This document shows, piece after piece, positions 1 to 6,846 of a stretch of 8,531 bases of DNA (positions are counted from its first letter, which is position 1; each line of letters opens with the position of its first letter). Both the position numbers and the translations under genes were made by a program. This DNA comes from Leptolinea sp. UBA5203 (GTDB lineage Bacteria > Chloroflexota > Anaerolineae > Anaerolineales > Anaerolineaceae). The stretch is taken from NCBI GenBank assembly GCA_002412765.1, contig DHVR01000067.1, positions 1-8,531 of the forward strand, in the 5' to 3' direction. The notes under the pieces were generated by a model that did not search any database, was not told the DNA's origin, and saw nothing but the letters and a program-made list of their open reading frames with translations.

Positions 1-110
1 CTTTTATCACAGTTACTGCGAGGCCGGATAGATGTTGATATGGGTTCGCCTAATGGGCCGCGGCAATCTCCCGGCAGGCATTGAAAACCACTGATAATTG
101 ATCAGTCCTT
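1..110 (+). repeat. dispersed repeat copy with GGCAATCTC core (left end)
   Basis: A noncoding repeat unit. It begins with the TGCGAGG edge, has a variable middle in which TGC..GGCC (17-26) can pair with GGCC..GGCA (55-65), then the core GGCAATCTC (62-70), then CCGGCAGGCATTGA (71-84) and an AT-rich tail. The core recurs at 8266-8274 and 8371-8379 on the same strand and at 8465-8473 on the opposite strand. A decayed match to 66-107 lies at 1364-1408. The multiple nearby copies support a dispersed intergenic repeat family. Confidence 0.7.
2..23 (+). repeat. left arm of 22-bp terminal inverted repeat
   Basis: Reading inward from position 2 (TTTTATCACAG, then TTACTGCGAGG), the sequence is identical over 22 bases to the reverse complement of 8510-8531; the two ends diverge immediately after. 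The inner part ends in TGCGAGG, which resembles the TTGCGAG start of the dispersed repeats at 8154 and 8233, so this is probably the outer edge of a dispersed repeat rather than a transposon end. No transposase gene is present between the arms. Confidence 0.85.
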
Positions 111-131
111 TATGTAAATTTATCCATATAA

Positions 132-168
132 CGGCGATTCATACCCTGAAGGGTACTTTGAATCGCCG
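132..168. repeat. strong two-part hairpin downstream of the membrane protein gene
   Basis: CGGCGATTCA (132-141) pairs perfectly with TGAATCGCCG (159-168). Inside it TACCC (142-146) pairs with GGGTA (151-155) around a TGAA loop, leaving three unpaired bases (156-158). The inner 15-mer TACCCTGAAGGGTAC recurs exactly at 8474-8488. Neither strand has a run of T after the stem, so it is not a standard intrinsic terminator. It lies about 110 bp beyond the stop of the minus-strand membrane protein gene and may protect that transcript's 3' end. The rest of 111-278 shows no gene I can support. Confidence 0.65.
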
Positions 169-278
169 CTATATTTGTAATCAGATAAAGATACTTAAAT
201 CTCATGCAAACGCCCGCGTGCCGGTAAAAGCCAAATTGGTGACGAAGATTACACTCAAAAAGAGCACACCATACCTCA

Positions 279-908
279 TCAGGAACTTTGCACTGACTTC
301 ACATTATTACCCAACCAAACTAGGGCGATCAGCAAACCGAGATCACATAATACCAGTAAAATGGAAGCAACGGTCCCGGGTAATGCATTTGCAATATAGG
401 CTGAGGCAATCAAATGCAGAAATGCCGGCGCGAACATGATAATCATGACAGCCAGTACCGCCAGCAAGCCAATCCATAAGCGTGATTTTTCCCAATAGCC
501 AAGGATCAGAAACGCATTTACCGCCAGAATCAATACGACACAACTGAGAAATAGCAGTCCCAACAAGGAAGAGAATAACTTATTCATATAAGGCGGATTC
601 ATGATCCATAAGGCAATGCCAAGCAAGAGTGGTATAACAACAGTCACTACAGCTTTTTTATCCGGTTGAATAGCCATATCAAACCCTCCATTTGATTTCC
701 CGCCGCGAACTAGCAGCCAATATTCTATCAATAGATTCCCTGGAAATTCAGTGATTTCACAGAACCATACGACCATCAAATCAAACCACCCCGATTGACG
801 CGCATCCGCACATTTTGCGGTGAAAACCGCCAATAATTCATCCCCGAATTCATAACGAAATGCCGCCGGATACAGGTGTATTAATATTGAATAAAGTCTC
901 TTTGTCAT
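279..908 (-). CDS. PadR-linked four-helix membrane protein, function unknown
   Basis: A 209-residue integral membrane protein. The cytoplasmic N-terminus carries L-Y-P-A-A-F-R-Y-E-F-G-D-E-L at residues 12-25, a motif I recognise from the N-termini of permease-like or hypothetical membrane proteins commonly encoded beside PadR regulators in Chloroflexi and Acidobacteria. A hydrophobic, aromatic stretch at 41-66 is followed by about four membrane segments, near 86-103, 113-137, 143-170 and 178-199, with a short charged tail. There is no ATPase, catalytic motif or large periplasmic domain. Translation is coupled to the upstream PadR gene: the ATG overlaps the PadR stop in an ATGA, and AAGGTGG lies about 7 bases upstream inside the PadR end. 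As PadR is the only partner, it may be the regulated target or a sensor of membrane stress or a drug; this is inference. The gene looks intact. Confidence 0.8.
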   Translation of the reverse strand: MTKRLYSILIHLYPAAFRYEFGDELLAVFTAKCADARQSGWFDLMVVWFCEITEFPGNLLIEYWLLVRGGKSNGGFDMAIQPDKKAVVTVVIPLLLGIALWIMNPPYMNKLFSSLLGLLFLSCVVLILAVNAFLILGYWEKSRLWIGLLAVLAVMIIMFAPAFLHLIASAYIANALPGTVASILLVLCDLGLLIALVWLGNNVKSVQSS

Positions 909-1255
909 ACGCCATCCACCTTGTGCAAACGTAAAACCTCAGCAACCGCCTGTAGACGTTCCGTTTCAGCATTCAGAATTTCACGTCCCTTGCTGCTCAA
1001 ACGATAAGCTTTACGCGGCAATCCGGGATTGGCGGTTCCTTCTTCATTGGCAGGTATACGTTCGATCCAGCCCTGGTTAAGTAATCTTTTCAGTGCTCCG
1101 TAGAGCGTACCGGCTGTCAAGTTCACGCGTCCCCGACTGATGTCAAGCACATCCTTCATGATTGCATACCCATGTAAAGGCTTGCCGGATAAACTGAGCA
1201 TAATAAATAAAGTGCTTTCACTAAGGGGTGTTGCAGAATTGTTTGATGATGGCAT
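905..1255 (-). CDS. PadR family transcriptional regulator
   Basis: A 116-residue cytoplasmic winged-helix regulator of the small PadR type, without the long C-terminal dimerisation domain. Visible family marks are the G-K-P-L-H-G-Y-A-I segment (residues 24-32), the recognition region G-T-L-Y-G-A-L-K-R-L with G-W-I-E (49-65), and the wing and following helix R-K-A-Y-R-L-S-S-K-G-R-E-I-L (81-94). PadR proteins usually repress their own operon and release it when a phenolic compound or drug, often unidentified, binds. The gene is first in a two-gene operon and overlaps the membrane protein gene by 4 bp. The start has only a modest purine run (AGAGAG) upstream, suggesting limited translation. A duplicated 10-bp box lies over the predicted transcription start, consistent with autorepression. 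Confidence 0.92.
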   Translation of the reverse strand: MPSSNNSATPLSESTLFIMLSLSGKPLHGYAIMKDVLDISRGRVNLTAGTLYGALKRLLNQGWIERIPANEEGTANPGLPRKAYRLSSKGREILNAETERLQAVAEVLRLHKVDGV

Positions 1256-1264
1256 ATAGACTCT

Positions 1265-1329
1265 CTATATATAGATATGCGTTATATCGGATATAGATAT
1301 ATAATAACAAAACAAAAAAGGAAACGCAA
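1265..1329 (-). promoter_or_regulatory. padR operon promoter with candidate PadR operator
   Basis: On the minus strand, TTGCGT (1324-1329) and TATTAT (1301-1306) are separated by exactly 17 bases, giving a predicted start near 1294. Directly downstream the box ATATAGATAT occurs twice, at 1291-1300 and 1269-1278, with starts 22 bp apart, about two helical turns. Embedded in this are two palindromes, TATATC-G-GATATA (1283-1295) and CTATATATAG (1265-1274). A repressor bound here would cover the start site, so autoregulation by the encoded PadR is the natural reading. AT-rich DNA makes such repeats easier to find by chance. Confidence 0.6.
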
Positions 1330-1363
1330 GTCCTTTTCGTTGTAACCAATTTCCTTGTACCAG

Positions 1364-1408
1364 TCTCCCTGCAGGCATGGAAGACCGCTAATAATTAATA
1401 TGTTCACC
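1364..1408 (+). repeat. decayed second copy of the left-end repeat
   Basis: The segment starting TCTCCCTGCAGGCATGGAAG matches the left-end copy starting at 66 (TCTCCCGGCAGGCATTGAAA) and continues through ACCRCTRATAATTRAT, about four bases in five over roughly 40 bp. The GGCAA part of the core is not preserved. It lies upstream of the padR promoter, so the two direct copies bracket the padR cassette. Confidence 0.6.
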
Positions 1409-1474
1409 TTCGATTGGGCCCTTGACGCATCCGCAGAGTGTTGTTGATGGCGTAAGAAACATTCAGGTATGCAG

Positions 1475-1503
1475 AACGCCTCCCAAATCGGGAGGCGTTT
1501 TTT
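1475..1503 (+). terminator. plus-strand intrinsic terminator without an upstream gene
   Basis: AACGCCTCCC (1475-1484) pairs perfectly with GGGAGGCGTT (1490-1499) around a 5-base loop, and six T residues run from 1498 to 1503. This is a textbook terminator for plus-strand transcription. No plus-strand gene lies between it and the left edge of the window; the whole stretch back to 279 is covered by minus-strand genes and the padR control region. Confidence 0.85.
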
Positions 1504-2017
1504 CTATCATACCAAGCAATAAGCTGCCCTTACAAAAAAGTGTAATTATATACTGAAAATGCTACAATATAGACAAGACACTCCAAATTTTACACCGGAT
1601 AAACTCGGCAGAGAATAGCAGCGTTGGTTATTCCGGGAACACAGGTCTCTCGCGTTTATCGGTAATCATTCAAAAGCTGACGCATCAATGAGTAGAACAG
1701 TGGTGCACTCTTTCATAAAACCCATCGCTGGACGAATTACAGGACGTTGTTGATACAAAACCGGTCAGAACCTCCAGCTCTTCCGTAATCGCAGCCTACA
1801 ACAAATCCACTCTCTATTCAAATATCAGGAAACGTAATCAGGACAAGGGCGTATTTTAAACAGATAGAATCCTTTGACCAGCAATAATCGATGCTCCATT
1901 GAAATTTCATAATTCCCCGGTTGCCATAACCTATACCAGGCGCCGAATTGAACCTTTACCATAACCCTCTGGTAGAAGATATTTACCTTTCATCTGGAAG
2001 GTATGGGAGATTGGATG
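1504..2017. other. gene-free stretch upstream of the lipoprotein gene
   Basis: I find no supportable gene on either strand; open frames are short and lack ribosome sites. The stretch includes an extended -10 promoter candidate (1560-1568) and, just before the lipoprotein gene, two small stems: TACCA/TGGTA around 1958-1975, and TACCTT (1984-1989) with AAGGTA (1998-2003). I recognise no riboswitch, T-box or tRNA-like element. It may be a long leader or remnant DNA. Confidence 0.5.
1560..1568 (+). promoter_or_regulatory. candidate extended -10 promoter for the lipoprotein gene
   Basis: TGCTACAAT fits the extended -10 form TG-N-TATAAT with one mismatch. The -35 region around 1540-1545 is poor. 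It lies downstream of the orphan terminator and points toward the plus-strand surface-protein genes, but would give a leader of more than 400 bases. Confidence 0.35.
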
Positions 2018-3388
2018 ATGAAAACAAATGGAAATTCCCTTCTTATTGGATTGATGATACTATTTTTGTTCGCAGCCTGCCAATCCACCGGTCCAGGGCC
2101 AAAGGCCTGGATTGATCAGCCCCTGAACAGCAGTGAATTCACTGCCGGGCCCATTACGATCCAAGCCCATGCTTCAGACCCGGATGGGGTTACTGCAATT
2201 GCTTTTTTTGTCATGGAAGAAAAGGTGGGCGAACAACAGGTTAACGGGGAAAGACTGGAAAACGCCAGCATCCTATGGCAGCCACCAGCTCCTGGAAAAT
2301 ATCAGCTCTCAGCACGAGGTATCGATAATGCAGGCAATCCTGGAGAATTAGCCAAGATTGAAATTGAGGTGAATGGAGAACCCTTAGCAACCCAAACGCC
2401 AACCCCTAAAGCCAATATCAAAGACGAAGTCTGTTCTGAAGCAGAGGTGAAGGCACCCATTTTACTCTCCCCTGAAAACGGAGCCGCTATCCAGGGTCAG
2501 CCCACACTTACATGGTCTTATCCAGATGGCACCTGCCATCCAGCCAGTTATGTGATTGATATTTCACCAGATGCCACTTTCAAAGATATTTCTCTGGGGT
2601 TTGGTACAGCCGATTACAATGAAACCAGTAGAGCGTGGCCTTTGCCAGCCGGAGCGTGTTATTTCTGGCGGGTACGAGCTCTACTGCAAGGGGCTGATGG
2701 ACCAAATTCCAGTGTCGGGAATTTCTGTATTGCCCCCATTGAAGTCCTTGTAAAAGTGCCCTCCATCTCAGTAGACCAGAACGCCAATTGCCGCAGCGGA
2801 CCCGGGACGAATTATGAAACAACAGCCCAGGCTTCCAAAGGGAGTGAACTGGAAATCCTGGGGCGGAATCCTGAAAATACCTGGTTTTGGGTGAAACCAT
2901 CCGAGAGTACAATCCAGTGCTGGATTTCCAGTTCTATTGGAACCCTTAATGGAGACCCACTTAAAGCGCCGATCACCAAGGTGGCCGCCCAACCCGTTAT
3001 AAGTCCCACACCTACGCCCACACCCACACCCGCTTCCCCTATGTTTCTTGTCATCCCAGCTGTAATTGATACCACCCCACCTGTGATCTCAAGCATTGAG
3101 TTTATCCCGCCAATTATTGCGGCATCTGGTCCAGTTCTTTGCCCAGGATATGTCGATGTAGATATCTGGGTTTCGGCAAGTGATAACAGCGGATTTGTTG
3201 ATGTCTATGCTGAAATTCCATCAACCGGCTTGATGACATGGTTAAGACCTACTGGCTCGCATTTCGAGCAGGCTGTTTCGCCAGGTTCCATTCCCGGGAC
3301 AATACAAGTAATCATACATGCCTACGATGAAGCAGGGAATCATGCCACTGCAGAGGCATCCTTCATTGTTATTCCCTGTACGCAGTAA
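2018..3388 (+). CDS. SH3b-domain surface lipoprotein
   Basis: Start chosen at 2018 (456 residues) because GGGAG at 2005-2009 is well spaced for it; 2015 is nearly as good, while 2003 has a purine run only one base away. The signal peptide ends in L-F-A-A-C, making Cys21 the probable lipidated residue. Domains in order: an Ig-like domain (about 28-119, with S-D-P-D-G at 53-57), an FnIII-like domain (about 145-238), a bacterial SH3 domain (about 245-311, with N-C-R-S-G-P-G at 257-263 and conserved Trp near 289-302), a Pro-Thr linker (about 326-340), and a C-terminal Ig-like domain (about 348-456, with D-E-A-G-N at 437-441). Cysteines at 139/173, 214/237, 258/301 and 375/454 fall in plausible disulfide pairs within domains. 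SH3b domains commonly bind peptidoglycan. No enzyme domain is visible, so a structural or adhesive wall-associated role is inferred. The next surface-protein gene begins 94 bp downstream. Confidence 0.85.
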   Translation: MKTNGNSLLIGLMILFLFAACQSTGPGPKAWIDQPLNSSEFTAGPITIQAHASDPDGVTAIAFFVMEEKVGEQQVNGERLENASILWQPPAPGKYQLSARGIDNAGNPGELAKIEIEVNGEPLATQTPTPKANIKDEVCSEAEVKAPILLSPENGAAIQGQPTLTWSYPDGTCHPASYVIDISPDATFKDISLGFGTADYNETSRAWPLPAGACYFWRVRALLQGADGPNSSVGNFCIAPIEVLVKVPSISVDQNANCRSGPGTNYETTAQASKGSELEILGRNPENTWFWVKPSESTIQCWISSSIGTLNGDPLKAPITKVAAQPVISPTPTPTPTPASPMFLVIPAVIDTTPPVISSIEFIPPIIAASGPVLCPGYVDVDIWVSASDNSGFVDVYAEIPSTGLMTWLRPTGSHFEQAVSPGSIPGTIQVIIHAYDEAGNHATAEASFIVIPCTQ

Positions 3389-3394
3389 GGGGTT

Positions 3395-3421
3395 GGGAAT
3401 CAACAATCCTGGATTCCCTTT
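3395..3421 (+). terminator. weak hairpin between the two surface-protein genes
   Basis: GGGAATC (3395-3401) pairs with GATTCCC (3412-3418) around a 10-base loop, followed by only three T residues. It could be a leaky terminator or processing site that lowers expression of the second gene relative to the first. The T run is too short for a confident terminator. Confidence 0.35.
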
Positions 3422-3482
3422 CCTGCCTGCTGATCCAGATAAAAGCAGTACCAGTGTTTACCCCTCAAAGAACGGAGGACTC

Positions 3483-5819
3483 ATGAAAACCCGAAAAACA
3501 TCTATCCTAATGGTGATTTCAATCATTGCTTTGGTCTTGCAAGTGGTTGTCATTTCCACCATTTTGGGTTTTGTGACCAATTCACGCAAGCAGAAAATCC
3601 TGGAAGAATTTGCACCCCCTGAAGTAATCCTTACCAGTCCGGCAGCCGGTTCTATGCATCCCGCGGGATTGATGATTGAAGTATCCGGGTCAGCGCTTGG
3701 GTATCAACCCATCTCCCTGGTTGAATTATGGCTGGATGGGGCCCTGATAGAAACAAGAATTAGTGAACAACTCACAGGAATCACTCCATTTTCTGTTAAC
3801 TTTGGTTTGTTGATTCCGGAAGGTGTGCACAATATTGTCATCCGGGCAGTAAATTCAAAAGGGGTGGTTGGCCAAAGTATTCCGCTCAATATTTATGGGA
3901 TTCCTGCTGACAATAATGCGACTCCCTCTTATGTTTTCACTGCAGATGAGGGGGAAACCCTGGAGGAATTGGGAGTAAAAACCGGACTGAACCCAAATGA
4001 TATTTTGGCTGCCAATCCAGCGCTTGCCAATGGCGTTCCAGCAGGAGGGATGAATGTCTTGGTTCCTATTGATGAGGAAAAAAGTAAAGAGGAAGTAAAA
4101 CCTGCTGCACCACCGCAAAATCAACCAGGCCCTAATCCCGTTCCAGGGGGAGGATCTGAGTTGGACATTAAGCTGATCCCTGCGTTAGGATTTATCCTTG
4201 CCCCGCCTCCGGCTGCGCCTACAAATCTAACCATAGAAACAGATGTCTGCTGGATCAAATTGCAGTGGAAGGATAATGCCGTTAATGAAACCGGGTATCG
4301 TGTCTGGCGATCAAGCCCTGGAAAATTACCCAACAAAATGGTGGAGTTAAAATCCTCACCCGGTACAGGAATGGTCAAATATCAATTTGCCGTTCCTTTT
4401 GGAGGCGTCTTCAATATTTGGGTGGAAGCAGTGAATATGGGAGGGGGCCAACCCAGTAATATACTAACAATCGATACGATGGCCTGTGTGGCAAAAGACT
4501 ATGATAAACCTCAAGATGGATATGAACTAGAGATTACTGGAATGCGCAGCTCACTTACACCAGAAAAAAGCTATTGTTATGTATCCTTGGATCATCAACC
4601 AGATATACGCATACCCAAAGACGAAAACAGTTTTATTGAAGTACAAGCGGGTGTATTTAATATTAGTGCTTGGGCAACAGGAAGTAACAAGTACATATTA
4701 AGCAAAGCAAATACCTTGATATTTGTAGAAATGGAATGTTGGGGATGGCAGGGAGGATCCCTCATTAATCTCGGAAATATAGAAGCTACTGAGATCACGC
4801 AAGACAAATGGAATGGTAATCAAATAACACTGGTAAACAAACAAGGAAATCCCACGCTTTGGATTGAACTAAACATCAAACGATCGGAGGCTGATTGGAA
4901 CACGGTGTCATCAAACTCAAGCCAATTAAATTCCATGGCCTCTTCAATGAAAACAGCTGCATTTAATGAAGATCCATCCATTCTGGTCCCGGGTAATGTG
5001 CGTCTGGAACGCTATGGCTCAGCGGATGGCAATGCCAGTGACATTGCGCAATACGAGTACTTTTGGGAACGAACGCTCAAGTGGGACATGAATGGTGACA
5101 AATCAAAGGTAACCGGATATGGTATTTACCTTAATGGTAATCCGTACAAAATCGTGGAAGGTTCCAGCGCCGGAGAGACTCAGGTAAAGCTACCTGCTAC
5201 CTGCGGAAAAACGCTGAGATGGCAGGTGGCAGCCCTGTCAAACCAGGCTCAATCCGCATTAAGTACCTCGGTGGATGAACTATTGCCCCCATGTTATACC
5301 TATATTTCGGTAACTTACTACAGCTTGGTTGTTGAATGTATGTCGGATGGTTGGGGTGTCTGTGGAAATATTGCCGGGCAAACCTTGAGACATTCAGCAG
5401 AAGCGTATTATTACTTAAGTGTGGGAAAATTAAATTCAGGGAAGGTTACCCAATACTTCTATTGGGGCGATAGTAATTTTCATCCTGCCCTCAGTGTAGG
5501 ATATTATCAATTTAAGGACCTTGGGGAAATCTATGTAAAAGGAGGTAAATACCCATCTGCGGACACATTGGTTATTCCAGTGTACACAGATGATATTTCT
5601 TTTGATGTTGAAGTCGAAATTTGGGATCATGATTCGGACTCCGACCATGATTTATTATTTCACCATAAACAGGGCTATGACTGGAACAGGGAGAGAATAG
5701 AACAAATTAGGGATAATTGTAAAATTGGACAGAGTGTTGATAAAAAAAATGACTCTGCAGAAATTAGGATGTTTTACGAGATAGAAGTGTTGCCAAATCC
5801 CTGTACGAATGCACCATAG
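3483..5819 (+). CDS. membrane-anchored LysM/FnIII multidomain surface protein
   Basis: Start at 3483 (778 residues), with GGAGG at 3474-3478; the frame is open upstream into the lipoprotein gene, but without a comparable site. A basic N-terminus and hydrophobic segment (about 7-31) lack a clear cleavage site and suggest a membrane anchor with the rest outside. Then follow an Ig-like domain (about 45-138), a LysM-like module (about 150-196), a Pro/Gly/charged linker (197-245), an FnIII-like domain (about 245-336), a beta-rich region I cannot assign (about 345-470), a Ser/Asn-rich spacer (about 470-498), another FnIII-like domain (about 500-604), and a C-terminal beta domain (about 605-778). 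The last carries alternating Asp residues at 715, 717, 719, 721 and 723 after a Trp, resembling a calcium-binding loop of C2-like folds. The protein ends in P-C-T-N-A-P, echoing the P-C-T-Q end of its neighbour. LysM usually binds peptidoglycan. No catalytic domain is recognised. The unassigned region is visibly more AT-rich than the threonine genes. Confidence 0.8.
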   Translation: MKTRKTSILMVISIIALVLQVVVISTILGFVTNSRKQKILEEFAPPEVILTSPAAGSMHPAGLMIEVSGSALGYQPISLVELWLDGALIETRISEQLTGITPFSVNFGLLIPEGVHNIVIRAVNSKGVVGQSIPLNIYGIPADNNATPSYVFTADEGETLEELGVKTGLNPNDILAANPALANGVPAGGMNVLVPIDEEKSKEEVKPAAPPQNQPGPNPVPGGGSELDIKLIPALGFILAPPPAAPTNLTIETDVCWIKLQWKDNAVNETGYRVWRSSPGKLPNKMVELKSSPGTGMVKYQFAVPFGGVFNIWVEAVNMGGGQPSNILTIDTMACVAKDYDKPQDGYELEITGMRSSLTPEKSYCYVSLDHQPDIRIPKDENSFIEVQAGVFNISAWATGSNKYILSKANTLIFVEMECWGWQGGSLINLGNIEATEITQDKWNGNQITLVNKQGNPTLWIELNIKRSEADWNTVSSNSSQLNSMASSMKTAAFNEDPSILVPGNVRLERYGSADGNASDIAQYEYFWERTLKWDMNGDKSKVTGYGIYLNGNPYKIVEGSSAGETQVKLPATCGKTLRWQVAALSNQAQSALSTSVDELLPPCYTYISVTYYSLVVECMSDGWGVCGNIAGQTLRHSAEAYYYLSVGKLNSGKVTQYFYWGDSNFHPALSVGYYQFKDLGEIYVKGGKYPSADTLVIPVYTDDISFDVEVEIWDHDSDSDHDLLFHHKQGYDWNRERIEQIRDNCKIGQSVDKKNDSAEIRMFYEIEVLPNPCTNAP

Positions 5820-5870
5820 GGAATTGGATCAAAACATCACAGCCCCTTCCCATTACAAACCTTCTCTCGG

Positions 5871-5907
5871 AAAAAAAACAGCTATCCATCAAAAAAGATA
5901 GCTGTTT
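5871..5907 (-). terminator. terminator of the thrC-thrB operon
   Basis: AAACAGCTATC (5876-5886) pairs with GATAGCTGTTT (5897-5907) around a 10-base loop. Read on the minus strand the stem runs into eight T residues (the A run at 5871-5878), so it ends transcription just after thrB. On the plus strand only TTT follows, so it may also serve weakly for the converging surface-protein gene. Confidence 0.85.
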
Positions 5908-5925
5908 ATGTATTGGAAAAGAGTT

Positions 5926-6846
5926 TTACGAAAATGCTTGCGCGCCGGTCTCCGCGGGGGTGGTGATCAGGAAAGTGGCCGGCTGATTCAATTGCCTAAA
6001 ACTCTGCAGCATGGCCTGGCCCACCGGCTGGGCGGCCTGGTCCGGTTGACAGAAAGCAATCAGGCTGGGGCCGGCGCCGGAGATCGCCACGGCTTTAGCA
6101 CCTGCCGCTCGCGCAGCCTGCATGGCCTGCTCGGCGCCCGGAATCAATTGCAAGCGGAAGGGTTGGTGCAGGGTGTCCTGCATGACCACGTCCAGCATGC
6201 CAATCGATCCACTGCGCAGCATGTCCACCACCGCCACGGCATTGCCAATGTTCAAAATTGCATCACTCAAACTGACCGTTTGCGGCAAAATTTTGCGCAT
6301 CTCATTGGTTGTGGCACCTAACTTTGGCGTGCAGATCACCAGTTGATAGGCCGGGACGTCATAGCGGCGCACCAGCGTCCCCATGGGACGATCCAGTGCC
6401 AGGGTCAGGCCGCCGAACAAAGAGGCAGCGGCATTATCATAATGGCCTTCCATCTCTCCTGCGATTTTCAATATCTCGCCGCGGTCCAGCGGATTGCCCA
6501 ACAGGCTGTCCGCGCCTAGAATACCGGCCAGGATGGTGGCCGCACTGGAGCCCATCCCCGAACGTACCGGAATATGAATTTGTGATTCGATAGTCAGGCC
6601 GCGTGGAAATTCCTCACCGCACTGGGCGAATACCCGCTTGGCGGCGATCACCAACAAGTTTTCCTCCGGCTTGGGGATGAATTCGGAAAGCACCCCGCGG
6701 TTCTGTACCACCAGGGAATCCCCGGTCACTTGAAAGCGCACTTCATTCCAAATATTGAGCGCCAGACCCAGGGTATCAAAACCCGGTCCCAAATTTGCCG
6801 AGGAAGCCGGCACACGTACGTAGGCCTTCTCATGTTGCAGGGTCAT
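5926..6846 (-). CDS. thrB: homoserine kinase
   Basis: A 306-residue cytoplasmic kinase of the GHMP superfamily. It phosphorylates L-homoserine with ATP to give O-phospho-L-homoserine, the substrate of the threonine synthase encoded just upstream. The N-terminal V-P-A-S-S-A-N-L-G-P-G-F-D-T-L-G (12-27) is characteristic of the family, the ATP-binding motif is P-V-R-S-G-M-G-S-S-A-A-T (93-104), G-H-Y-D-N-A-A-A-S-L-F-G-G (134-146) follows, and the C-terminal glycine motif is S-G-A-G-P-S (256-261). The length is normal for homoserine kinase. The ATG overlaps the thrC stop in an ATGA, with a weak ribosome site inside the thrC end, so translational coupling is likely. Homoserine dehydrogenase, often next to these genes, is not in the window. 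Confidence 0.96.
   Translation of the reverse strand: MTLQHEKAYVRVPASSANLGPGFDTLGLALNIWNEVRFQVTGDSLVVQNRGVLSEFIPKPEENLLVIAAKRVFAQCGEEFPRGLTIESQIHIPVRSGMGSSAATILAGILGADSLLGNPLDRGEILKIAGEMEGHYDNAAASLFGGLTLALDRPMGTLVRRYDVPAYQLVICTPKLGATTNEMRKILPQTVSLSDAILNIGNAVAVVDMLRSGSIGMLDVVMQDTLHQPFRLQLIPGAEQAMQAARAAGAKAVAISGAGPSLIAFCQPDQAAQPVGQAMLQSFRQLNQPATFLITTPAETGAQAFS

Noticed and set aside
98..439. Plus-strand open frame of 113 codons at the left end
   Set aside because: It runs through the repeat and hairpin and antisense to the membrane protein gene, has no ribosome site, and its product resembles no family.
1687..1752. 21-codon plus-strand open frame upstream of the lipoprotein gene
   Set aside because: There is no ribosome site and it is too short to tell from chance.
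1690..1800. Minus-strand coding-like fragment (A-I-T-E-E-L-E-V-L-T-G-F)
   Set aside because: It is an open stretch of only about 35 codons with no start codon, bounded by stops; it could be a gene remnant but nothing identifies it.
3002..3035. CCCACACC-type simple repeat as a phase-variation tract
   Set aside because: It encodes an ordinary Pro-Thr interdomain linker and the units vary, so slippage is unlikely.
3318..3482. N-terminal extension of the LysM protein overlapping the lipoprotein gene
   Set aside because: It would put 55 non-hydrophobic residues before the membrane anchor; the ATG at 3483 has GGAGG and a proper signal-anchor directly after it.
5908..6346. Plus-strand open frames opposite thrB
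   Set aside because: They are antisense to a clear homoserine kinase gene in GC-rich DNA, where such frames arise automatically, and show no domain or start signal.
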